Positions 1 to 6,460 of a DNA stretch of 35,784 nucleotides are shown here, piece by piece. Each line of letters begins with the position of its first letter. Position 1 is the stretch's first letter. The notes beneath the pieces are model-generated. The model saw only the letters and a program-made list of their open reading frames with translations, had not been told where the DNA came from and searched no databases. Origin of the DNA: CAZSMK01 sp964608095 (lineage in GTDB: Bacteria > Sumerlaeota > Sumerlaeia > MWCT01 > JAGHBZ01); NCBI GenBank assembly GCA_964608095.1, contig CAZSMK010000091.1:1-35784 (forward strand). Reading direction: 5' to 3'. The translations under genes and the position numbers were made by a program.

Positions 1-6
1 TGATAC

Positions 7-33
7 GATCACTCCACACAGGTATACCGATAG
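7..33. repeat. Short dispersed repeat, copy A
   Basis: This 27-nt stretch matches positions 31936-31962 in the same orientation at 24 of 27 bases by hand alignment. The shared core is ACACAGGTAT followed by a purine and CCGATAG. Both copies lie in non-coding DNA beyond the 3' end of minus-strand operons. No function is assigned. The similarity stops soon after the core, so this is a short element or the edge of a longer decayed repeat that starts before the window. Confidence 0.45.
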
Positions 34-230
34 ACTTTCCGCTATTTCCGCACTCGTACGACTGAACGTGCGTGTTATAGCCATCGAAATCGCGTCGTAC
101 GTGTGAGCTTGTCACGCCCCTAATGTTTTGCTTTTCGAGACCAAGATACGCTTTGCATATTCCTGGAGTAATACCCTTCGGGAAGAGAGTGGAAGCCGGT
201 TTCCCGCTAAAACGGGAAAATGAGGTCTGA

Positions 231-424
231 GAGGCTGTCCGGCAATTTAATTTGGATTGCGCAGACGCGTCTGCGCTTTGTATCGGCGTGACCGTGTCAC
301 GCCTCGCGACCTTGTCGCGCTTATAGCGGCGGTGTCTGCTTCGCAGCCATAAGCCGCCGCATTCCCCAATAAGACTCTAAGTATTTGATTTTTTTATTTA
401 ATTTTTGAATTGTCGGACAGCCTC
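231..424. mobile_element. MITE-like element (194 bp) with inverted ends and TCTGA target duplication
   Basis: The ends are inverted repeats: GAGGCTGTCCGGCAATTTAA on the left, and on the right (reverse strand) GAGGCTGTCCGACAATTCAA. The element is flanked by perfect 5-bp direct repeats TCTGA at 226-230 and 425-429, the signature of transposition. There is no transposase inside, so it would be mobilised in trans by an insertion sequence with GAGGCTGTCC-type ends. The interior is a chain of hairpins: a perfect 18-bp palindrome at 259-276, GGCGTGA/TCACGCC at 285-303, CGCGAC/GTCGCG at 305-319, and GCGGCGG/CCGCCGC at 326-360 enclosing CTGC/GCAG. It lies across the 3' end of the adjacent glycosyltransferase gene and supplies that gene's stop codon. 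The exact IS family is not determined. Confidence 0.8.
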
Positions 425-1617
425 TCTGACCCCATTTTACGTCCCATAAACTCGAGCGCATGTGAGGCGATGTCGCGCCAGCCGTAATGCGCAGTGATAT
501 GTTCTCGTCCCTGTTCTCCCAACCGCTCAGCAACGACAGGCTCATGCACCAGCAGGTTGAGCGCATGCCTGAATTCATAGTAATCGTTGAAATAAAGCCC
601 GCCGTTTGCAACGGAGGTCAGCCAACGGGTTACGTCGCAATGTCCATTTACAAGAACCGGTGTCCCTGCCAGCCACGATTCCATAATCACCATCGAGAAA
701 CTCTCGCGATTGGAAGGCTGCACAAGTAGATCTGCTGCTGCACATGCGTCGCGGATATCTTGTTGAGAAGCCAATCCGATATCGATTATTTTATCTGAAG
801 ATTCCGGGGGAATATCGGTCAATTTTCCAGGACCGATAACGACCAATTTCAGGGTTGACTTTTCCTCCTTTACATAGCGGTTGAAGAGTTCGACAAGGTA
901 ATAGACGTTCTTTCCGGGGTCTTTTCTTCCCACACAAAGTATAAAGGAACCGTTGATCCGATATTGTTCACGGAACCGCTCGGCATCGGCATGAAAATCT
1001 TCGTGTATTCCGACCCCGAAAGTCTCTCTGGTCTGGTCTTCTGTAAGGTCATAGAGTGAGCGTGCAAACGCCGCTTCGGGCGGCGTGCTGAACAGAATGC
1101 CGCGAACACGCTGGAACATATCCTTCACCGGCGGGAGATACGCTATAGGTTCATCGTGCAGACAGGGGATAAGAAAGGAGCGTTCAGGGCACACACGTGT
1201 GCCTATTACGGATGTGCCGTATTGATAGGGCATAAAAATAACTGGAGCATTTCCCGTCTTTTCTCTTATGTAGTCCATCAGCGCATCGCTGTTTATCGAA
1301 TTCTGGAAAAACTCTTCCGCTTCCTTCGGTCGAAGCGAAAGTCCGTTTATGAGCCGTCCGTTCAGGGCATGGAACCGTTTGGCTTCAGCGCGTTTGACTG
1401 GAAACCGCCTCACCCTGACATCGCCCACTTCCGTGAGCCCGGGAGCATAATGATTCTTATACCAGTTCGAGCCCACATCCTTGCTGCACGTGGTTAAGAC
1501 CTCGACCTCCACTCCGAGGTCCTGGAACGTTTCGCACAACAAATGCGCATGGTATTCAGCTCCTCCCGCTTCCTGTCCGTACCATGCGATAACGTAATAC
1601 AGTTTTTCAATCTTCAT
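394..1617 (-). CDS. GT4-family glycosyltransferase, C-terminus altered by MITE insertion
   Basis: This 407-residue protein is predicted to transfer a sugar from an activated donor in the cytoplasm, probably for cell-surface glycan or lipid glycosylation; the acceptor is unknown. The N-terminus has the GT-B pattern (YYVIAWYGQEAGGAEYHA: glycine-rich loop after the first strand). The C-terminal half carries FILCVGRKDPGKN and the GT4 EX7E motif ESFSMVIME with E305 and E313. I chose ATG 1617 because a further in-frame upstream extension would lie inside tgt and precede the conserved first strand. Its start overlaps the tgt stop by 11 bp, suggesting translational coupling as the last gene of the minus-strand operon. 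The last nine or so residues come from the MITE at 231-424. Removing the element and one TCTGA copy gives an alternative end DLIFPF before a TAG at about 210. The catalytic core is untouched, so activity is likely retained. Confidence 0.85.
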   Translation of the reverse strand: MKIEKLYYVIAWYGQEAGGAEYHAHLLCETFQDLGVEVEVLTTCSKDVGSNWYKNHYAPGLTEVGDVRVRRFPVKRAEAKRFHALNGRLINGLSLRPKEAEEFFQNSINSDALMDYIREKTGNAPVIFMPYQYGTSVIGTRVCPERSFLIPCLHDEPIAYLPPVKDMFQRVRGILFSTPPEAAFARSLYDLTEDQTRETFGVGIHEDFHADAERFREQYRINGSFILCVGRKDPGKNVYYLVELFNRYVKEEKSTLKLVVIGPGKLTDIPPESSDKIIDIGLASQQDIRDACAAADLLVQPSNRESFSMVIMESWLAGTPVLVNGHCDVTRWLTSVANGGLYFNDYYEFRHALNLLVHEPVVAERLGEQGREHITAHYGWRDIASHALEFMGRKMGSERLSDNSKIK

Positions 1618-2740
1618 TCTTGTCGGTTCCGTCTCTCCTGTTATTGACGTTATTTTCAAGAAAAGAATCCCTGAATTCTTCCCATTGTTTCTGCTTGATT
1701 GCTTTACGGATTTCCCGGACATGGGTAAAAAAGAAATGGAGATTATGGATGGTGTTGAGCCGCGAACTCAGGATTTCGTTTGCCATGAAGAGATGCCTTA
1801 AATATGCACGGCTATAGTTGCGGCATGTATAGCACGTGCATTTTTCATCCAGGGGTCGTGGGTCGTCGGCATAGCGAGCCTGTTTGATAGATATTGTGCC
1901 GTTTGAAACGAAGAGGTTGCCGTTGCGTGCATTGCGTGTCGGCAGCACGCAGTCGAACATATCCACTCCTTTATCAACAGCCCGGACGATGTCCTGAGGT
2001 GTTCCGATACCCATCATATAGCGAGGTTTGTGCTCGGGTAAGAACGAGATACTGACGTCGAGCATCTTCCAGGTCATCTCGCGTGGTTCGCCGACAGCAA
2101 GCCCCCCTATCGAGTAGCCCGGCAGATCGTTCCCCACAGTTTGTTCAGCTGACCATGCGCGTAACTCTTCATACATACCGCCCTGGACAATGCCGAACAA
2201 CGCCTGTTGATCGTTCTTATGCGCCGCATGGGACGCTTCCAGCCATCTGAGTGTGCGTTCAGTGGCGCTCTTCGCATACGCGTACTCTGCAGGCCATGGG
2301 ATGCATTCGTCAAATGCCATGATTATGTCCGCGCCCAGCCGATTCTGTATATCTATGGATTTTTGAGGGGTAAATATATGACGCGAGCCATCGACAGGCG
2401 ACGCAAACTCCACCCCTTCGTCCGTGATTTTGCGCAATTTACTGAGTGAAAAGACCTGGAATCCGCCGCTGTCCGTCAAGATCGTCCGCTCCCAATGCAT
2501 AAACGTGTGCAGTCCCCCGAGTTTATGAATGATCTCGACGCCGGGTCTCAAGTAGAGATGAAACGTGTTGCCGAGGATAATCTCAGCGCCTTCCCCTATC
2601 AGCTCTTCCGGCGTCATTCCCTTGACCGTACCCTGAGTGCCGACCGGCATGAACACCGGCGTATCGACCGTGCCGTGCTCAGTGGTCAACAATCCAAGCC
2701 GTGCCTGACCATTTGTAGATTTGACTTCAAATTTCATCAT
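1607..2740 (-). CDS. tgt: Queuine/preQ1 tRNA-guanine transglycosylase
   Basis: The 377-residue enzyme exchanges guanine-34 in GUN anticodons for the queuosine precursor preQ1. It has the expected family length and motifs: the DSGGFQVFSL segment with Asp90, the GIVQGGMY and GGLAVGEP substrate loops (about 183-190 and 212-219), the catalytic nucleophile Asp263 in MFDCVLPTRNARNG, and the zinc site Cys301, Cys303, Cys306 and His332 in CTCYTC...NTIHN. The start is either of two consecutive ATGs (2740 or 2737); GGGTG just upstream fits the second slightly better by spacing. It lies 56 bp after queA, which performs the next step of the same pathway, and overlaps the following glycosyltransferase gene. 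Identification is secure. Confidence 0.97.
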   Translation of the reverse strand: MMKFEVKSTNGQARLGLLTTEHGTVDTPVFMPVGTQGTVKGMTPEELIGEGAEIILGNTFHLYLRPGVEIIHKLGGLHTFMHWERTILTDSGGFQVFSLSKLRKITDEGVEFASPVDGSRHIFTPQKSIDIQNRLGADIIMAFDECIPWPAEYAYAKSATERTLRWLEASHAAHKNDQQALFGIVQGGMYEELRAWSAEQTVGNDLPGYSIGGLAVGEPREMTWKMLDVSISFLPEHKPRYMMGIGTPQDIVRAVDKGVDMFDCVLPTRNARNGNLFVSNGTISIKQARYADDPRPLDEKCTCYTCRNYSRAYLRHLFMANEILSSRLNTIHNLHFFFTHVREIRKAIKQKQWEEFRDSFLENNVNNRRDGTDKNED

Positions 2741-2796
2741 ACACCCAAAATCACTCTATCATCCGAAGATAACCATCTAATCGACGTGCTCGGAAG

Positions 2797-3873
2797 TTAT
2801 GTTATGAGCATTGCGTCGCCGTAACTATAAAAGCGATAGTCCATCTCGATGGCGGTCTTATAGGCATCGAGTATAAAATCAAGTCCACCAAAGGCGGCGA
2901 CCAGCATGAGCAAGGTAGAGCGCGGCAAGTGGAAGTTTGTGATCATGGCATCAACGCACTTGAATCTATAGCCCGGCACAATCATCAGGTGCGTGTCGCC
3001 GCAATCCGCCGCCACCATCCCCGCTTCGTCGGCTACAGTTTCCAGAACCCTTACCACCGTGGTACCCACAGCGACGACTCGTCGTCCTTCCTTTTTTGCA
3101 CAATTTATCTTCGCGCATTCCTCGTTGCAAATTTCGTAGAATTCACTCTCCATGGGGTGGTTCTCTATGTTCTCGGATTCAACCGGTTTAAACGTGCCGG
3201 CGCTAACGTGCAAGGTTAAGAATGCATTCTCCACACCTTGATGTTCCAGTTGTGTAAGAAGGTCTTTTGAAAAATGGAGCCCCGCAGTAGGCGCGGCAAC
3301 GGAACCGGGTAAGCGGGCGTATACCGTCTGGTATCTTTCTTTATCACCGGTTTCTTCCCATGGAAATGATTCGCCCATCATGCCGGCAGTCTGTTTGCGC
3401 GCTTTACGAATATAGGGCGGTAAGGGAGTATGACCGATTTCATCGAGCAGGGTCCACCATTCGCCGTTGTAATTGAATCGGACAATACGTTCACCTTTCT
3501 CCGCATACTCGAGCACCTCGCATTCGAGTCTCCTGGGTTGAAAGACGATACGGTCGCCCTTATGAATTTTTTTTCCGGGACGAACGAGCACTTTCCAGAG
3601 TGAATGTGCCTCGAGTTCCCTGAGGAGAAGCACCTCGACCTCGCCTCCGTAAGGGAGTTTTTTACCGATCAACCGTGCCGGAATGACCTTGCTATCGTTG
3701 AGAACCAGCAAATCGCCTTTACGTAAATAATGACCGATATTTTTGAATACGTCGTGGGAGATAGCTCTGGAGCGTCGTTCAAGCACCATAAGACGCCCCT
3801 CTTCACGCCGTTCCGCTGGATGACGTGCAATCAGGTGCTCCGGCAGGTCGTATTCAAAATCGCTGGTCTTCAT
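2797..3873 (-). CDS. queA: S-adenosylmethionine:tRNA ribosyltransferase-isomerase
   Basis: The 358-residue protein converts preQ1-34 in tRNA to epoxyqueuosine by transferring and isomerising the ribosyl group of SAM. It begins with the family-typical MKTSDFEYDLPEHLIARHPAERR, has LLVLNDSKVIPARL near residue 55, and carries the conserved core segments LPGSVAAPTAGLHFSKDLL, LHVSAGTF and, towards the C-terminus, MITNFHLPRSTLLMLVAAF. Length and motif order match the family throughout. The ATG overlaps the stop of the preceding precorrin-2 dehydrogenase gene (ATGA overlap at 3870-3873), so translation is probably coupled. Together with tgt it forms the two-enzyme late queuosine module, indicating that this organism modifies GUN tRNAs. 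Confidence 0.97.
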   Translation of the reverse strand: MKTSDFEYDLPEHLIARHPAERREEGRLMVLERRSRAISHDVFKNIGHYLRKGDLLVLNDSKVIPARLIGKKLPYGGEVEVLLLRELEAHSLWKVLVRPGKKIHKGDRIVFQPRRLECEVLEYAEKGERIVRFNYNGEWWTLLDEIGHTPLPPYIRKARKQTAGMMGESFPWEETGDKERYQTVYARLPGSVAAPTAGLHFSKDLLTQLEHQGVENAFLTLHVSAGTFKPVESENIENHPMESEFYEICNEECAKINCAKKEGRRVVAVGTTVVRVLETVADEAGMVAADCGDTHLMIVPGYRFKCVDAMITNFHLPRSTLLMLVAAFGGLDFILDAYKTAIEMDYRFYSYGDAMLIT

Positions 3874-4505
3874 TTTTTTGCTATTATCTTCAGCAGCGCG
3901 TTCTTGAGACTCTCTGCACCCTCTTCTTTAAAAAGACGGTAGAATCTTTTGCTGCAGAGGGCTTCGATCTTCTCGCTTTTCTCCTCTTGTGCCATGGGTG
4001 ATTCAATGATACGTCGTCGTATTTCGCCCAGAATGCTGATATAGTCGGCGAAATTTTCCTCGATCTGGGCAGAAATCGCATCCCGAATCCGCCGAGCAAG
4101 ACCGGGAAATTCTCCACCTGTGGACACGGCAATTTGCAATGAACCGCGCCGTAATATCGCGGGCATGATAAAGGTACACAACTCAGAATTATCCACCACG
4201 TTTATGGGTATTCGCGCATCACAAGCCCATTTCGCAACGCTTTCGTTCAGCTCACAATCGTCCGTTGCAGAGAATACAAGGCTCATACCGTCCAAATCAT
4301 CTTGAGCGACCGGGCGGTTCAGGATTGAAATACTTCCCTGCTCCGCAAGGGTCTTAATCTCGTCAATGAGTTCCGGCGCGACTACAGTCACCTGTGCCCC
4401 ATGTTCGTTAAGCGACTGGACTTTACGGTAGGCAACATTGCCCCCACCGATCACCAGGCATTTTTTTCCTTTGATATCAAACAATATGGGAAGATAACGT
4501 GTCAT
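3870..4505 (-). CDS. Precorrin-2 dehydrogenase / sirohydrochlorin ferrochelatase (CysG N-terminal type)
   Basis: The 211-residue protein matches the stand-alone N-terminal domain of siroheme synthase (Met8p/SirC type). It oxidises precorrin-2 to sirohydrochlorin with NAD and may insert iron. Visible motifs are the Rossmann loop VIGGGNVAYRK (18-28), FSATDDCELN (78-87), INVVDNSELCTFIMPA with Asp105 at the position of the shared catalytic aspartate, and STGGEFPGLARRIR followed by the helical dimer domain. Siroheme serves sulfite and nitrite reductases; some organisms use the pathway for haem d1 or alternative haem synthesis. It is the first gene of the minus-strand operon and overlaps queA by 4 bp. 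I leave the symbol blank because SirC, Met8 and CysG-domain names are all used for this architecture. Confidence 0.9.
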   Translation of the reverse strand: MTRYLPILFDIKGKKCLVIGGGNVAYRKVQSLNEHGAQVTVVAPELIDEIKTLAEQGSISILNRPVAQDDLDGMSLVFSATDDCELNESVAKWACDARIPINVVDNSELCTFIMPAILRRGSLQIAVSTGGEFPGLARRIRDAISAQIEENFADYISILGEIRRRIIESPMAQEEKSEKIEALCSKRFYRLFKEEGAESLKNALLKIIAKK

Positions 4506-4544
4506 TTTTTCGTTGTAGTTTTAATCTCGATTGCATAATATGCG

Positions 4545-4573
4545 AATTTACATTTTCTAAAGGTCGGCGTCAA
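4545..4573 (-). promoter_or_regulatory. Predicted sigma70-type promoter for the precorrin dehydrogenase-queA-tgt operon
   Basis: On the minus strand TTGACG (4573-4568) is followed after 17 bp by TAAATT (4550-4545), placing a transcription start about 30-35 nt before the first ATG at 4505. The -35 hexamer forms part of an inverted GCGTCAAG/CTTGACGC pair with the divergent promoter. The -10 match is only 4 of 6. Confidence 0.4.
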
Positions 4574-4609
4574 GAAGGCTCGGTCTCTTCTCCTTTTAAA
4601 GAACACACC

Positions 4610-4638
4610 TTGACGCATTCTCGGGTTTTTTGTACTAT
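4610..4638 (+). promoter_or_regulatory. Predicted sigma70-type promoter for lptB-hpf
   Basis: TTGACG at 4610-4615 is followed after exactly 17 bp by TACTAT at 4633-4638, giving a leader of about 40 nt before the lptB ATG. It is the best promoter match in this 180-bp divergent intergenic region. Confidence 0.55.
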
Positions 4639-4685
4639 ATACTCAACCTGAAGAAGAACAGTGTTATTTTCCGGGATGGTATTAA

Positions 4686-5432
4686 ATGCCGAAATTAGTA
4701 ACGCGTAATCTGGTCAAGATTTATGGTAAACGACGTGTTGTCAACGATGTGAGTATCGAGTTGAGTAAGGGCGAGATAGTAGGCTTACTTGGCCCGAACG
4801 GAGCGGGAAAAACCACAACCTTCAATATGGTAGTCGGTTTTGTCAAACCCAACGAAGGTAGAATTTTCCTCGATGAAAAAGACATCACCGAGGTTCCGGT
4901 GTATCAACGTGCACGGATGGGCATCAGCTATCTGCCGCAAGAGGTCTCGGTATTTCGCAAGATGACGGTCGAGCAAAATATTATGGCGATTCTGGAGACG
5001 CTTCGAATCCCTTCGGTGGAGCGAAAGGAACGTATGACCGCTCTGCTCGAGGAGATGGGAATAGCCCATCTGGGGAAAAGCCGCGCGTATACCTTGAGTG
5101 GCGGGGAACGGCGCCGGGTCGAAATTGCCCGCGCCCTGGTCCTGCAACCTTCGTTCCTCCTCCTCGATGAGCCGTTCACCGGCGTTGACCCCAAAGCCGT
5201 ACAAGAACTTCAGGAAATGATACACCGGCTTTGCGAGGAAGGATTGGGGATTTTTATTACCGATCATAGCGTACGGGAAGCGCTTGAAATTACCGACCGC
5301 TCGTACCTTATTTACGAAGGTCGTGTGGAAATTTCAGGCACATCGCAAGAACTCATCTCGAGCGAGCGAGCCCGTGAAATTTATTTCGGCGATCGGTTCT
5401 CGATGGATATAGGTTCCGGTCCGCGTAAGTAA
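4686..5432 (+). CDS. lptB: LPS export ABC transporter ATP-binding protein LptB
   Basis: This 248-residue ATPase powers extraction of lipopolysaccharide from the inner membrane, working as a dimer under LptF and LptG, and so implies an outer membrane. Walker A is GPNGAGKT (36-43), the Q-loop is YLPQEVSVF (Gln85), the signature is LSGGERRRVEIARAL (from 137), Walker B is FLLLDEP (157-163) and the switch His is His194 in ITDHSVRE. The segments LPQEVSVFRKMTVEQN and DEPFTGVDPKAV are characteristic of LptB rather than of branched-chain amino-acid ATPases. It is followed 57 bp later by hpf. In many proteobacteria rpoN sits between these two genes; here it is absent. The GGGATGG upstream of the ATG is a serviceable ribosome-binding site. 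Confidence 0.95.
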   Translation: MPKLVTRNLVKIYGKRRVVNDVSIELSKGEIVGLLGPNGAGKTTTFNMVVGFVKPNEGRIFLDEKDITEVPVYQRARMGISYLPQEVSVFRKMTVEQNIMAILETLRIPSVERKERMTALLEEMGIAHLGKSRAYTLSGGERRRVEIARALVLQPSFLLLDEPFTGVDPKAVQELQEMIHRLCEEGLGIFITDHSVREALEITDRSYLIYEGRVEISGTSQELISSERAREIYFGDRFSMDIGSGPRK

Positions 5433-5489
5433 ATTATCCTAATTTCTTCTTCGTTTCTATCCGAAATAATAGAAAAAAAGGAGTCCATC

Positions 5490-5828
5490 ATGCAGGTTAA
5501 ACTAAACGTAAGACATACCGAAATCCCTGTCAGCATGAAAGAGTATATCAACAATAAAGTTGGAAAATTCTCACGTTATTTTGAGCGAATTCAGGAAATA
5601 CATGTCGTTGTCGAGCAGATCAAGTTCAACTTCGAGGTCGAGATCATCCTCAAATCCGACCTTTTTTCCGTCCAGGCTAAGGAGATGGGGTCCGACTTAC
5701 GCTCGACCGTTGATAAGGTCGTACACATAATCGAGCGCAAGATAAAAAAGGAAAAAGATAGAATTATAAAAGAAAAGAAGCACAATCGTGAATCGCTGCG
5801 GCGCACGGATGACCTTCTCTCTGAATAA
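5490..5828 (+). CDS. hpf: Ribosome hibernation-promoting factor (short HPF/RaiA family)
   Basis: The 112-residue protein belongs to the HPF/YfiA family, which binds the 30S decoding centre and inactivates ribosomes in stationary phase. Residues 1-100 show the beta-alpha-beta-beta-beta-alpha pattern: MQVKLNVRHTEIP, then VGKFSRYFERIQEIHVVVEQ, then the long basic helix STVDKVVHIIERKIKKEKDRI. It lacks the C-terminal dimerisation extension of long-form HPF, so it would act like E. coli HPF or YfiA. AAGGAG at 5478-5483 precedes the ATG by 6 nt. Cotranscription with lptB is likely because no terminator lies in the 57-bp gap. Confidence 0.92.
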   Translation: MQVKLNVRHTEIPVSMKEYINNKVGKFSRYFERIQEIHVVVEQIKFNFEVEIILKSDLFSVQAKEMGSDLRSTVDKVVHIIERKIKKEKDRIIKEKKHNRESLRRTDDLLSE

Positions 5829-6378
5829 CTTTTCTTAATATAACATTCTCTGTTTCTATCCCACCGGGCTCGCTGTATATTAGAGAACTCAAGGAGAAGC
5901 ATATATTTAAATCCTCTTTCAACACGCTACCGACTTCCAATTAGCTCTTTCATTGTTTCATACCCTTTGAATCTTTACCCCTTACGAATAACCGTTTCGA
6001 ATCCGAATTATCTCTCTTTGAAATTCAGCGTGAAGGGAAAAAAAATCCCGGAACGCCGTAGGAAATGAAGCACTTGAACCTAGGGGTACCAGGTGGGTGC
6101 CCTCACCTTTACCTCGAGAGTCCCGCTTTCATCATTCTTCATAATGTTACCGCATCCCTCAGAATGCAGGGCGGGCTTTCTCTACATAAAGGAATATTTG
6201 AGCTCCCGGCTTAATTCTGTTGGCTCAATACACATCATTTCCTGTACGAACGTCCCAGGAATATAACACAATCATAGTATATGCAGTTTCTTAATGAATG
6301 TCAAGCCCTCTCGCCGACAGATGCAGGACATTAAAAGGCATTAGGTGGTGAACTGCGATGCTGGTAGAAACAAGTATC
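5829..6378. other. Non-coding interval, no gene recognised
   Basis: About 550 bp between the hpf stop and the terminator of the converging peptidase gene. Stops are frequent in all frames and I found no persuasive small ORF, tRNA or known riboswitch. A weak hairpin (AGGTG at 6091-6095, CACCT at 6104-6108) is the only local structure seen; it could end hpf transcription but lacks a T-run. Confidence 0.5.
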
Positions 6379-6419
6379 AAAAAGAAGCGCCGCTGCATCG
6401 GGTCAAGACACAGCGGCGC
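6379..6419 (-). terminator. Rho-independent terminator of the C25 peptidase gene
   Basis: Read on the minus strand, the stem GCGCCGCTG (6419-6411) pairs perfectly with CAGCGGCGC (6395-6387) and is followed by TTCTTTTTG. It lies about 40 nt beyond the peptidase stop codon. This is the strongest terminator in the window. Confidence 0.85.
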
Positions 6420-6423
6420 ATAA

Positions 6424-6438
6424 GTGCCCCTGGGGCAC
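6424..6438 (-). terminator. Accessory hairpin before the terminator
   Basis: GTGCCCC and GGGGCAC form a perfect inverted repeat around a single T (in practice a 5-bp stem with a 5-nt loop), between the peptidase stop at 6461 and the main terminator. It has no T-run and may act as a transcript-stabilising 3' hairpin. Confidence 0.4.
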
Positions 6439-6460
6439 CATTCATCTACACATTATTTGC

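Noticed and set aside
1618..1722. Longer start for the glycosyltransferase
   Set aside because: The extra 35 residues lie entirely inside tgt and precede the conserved first strand of the GT-B fold.
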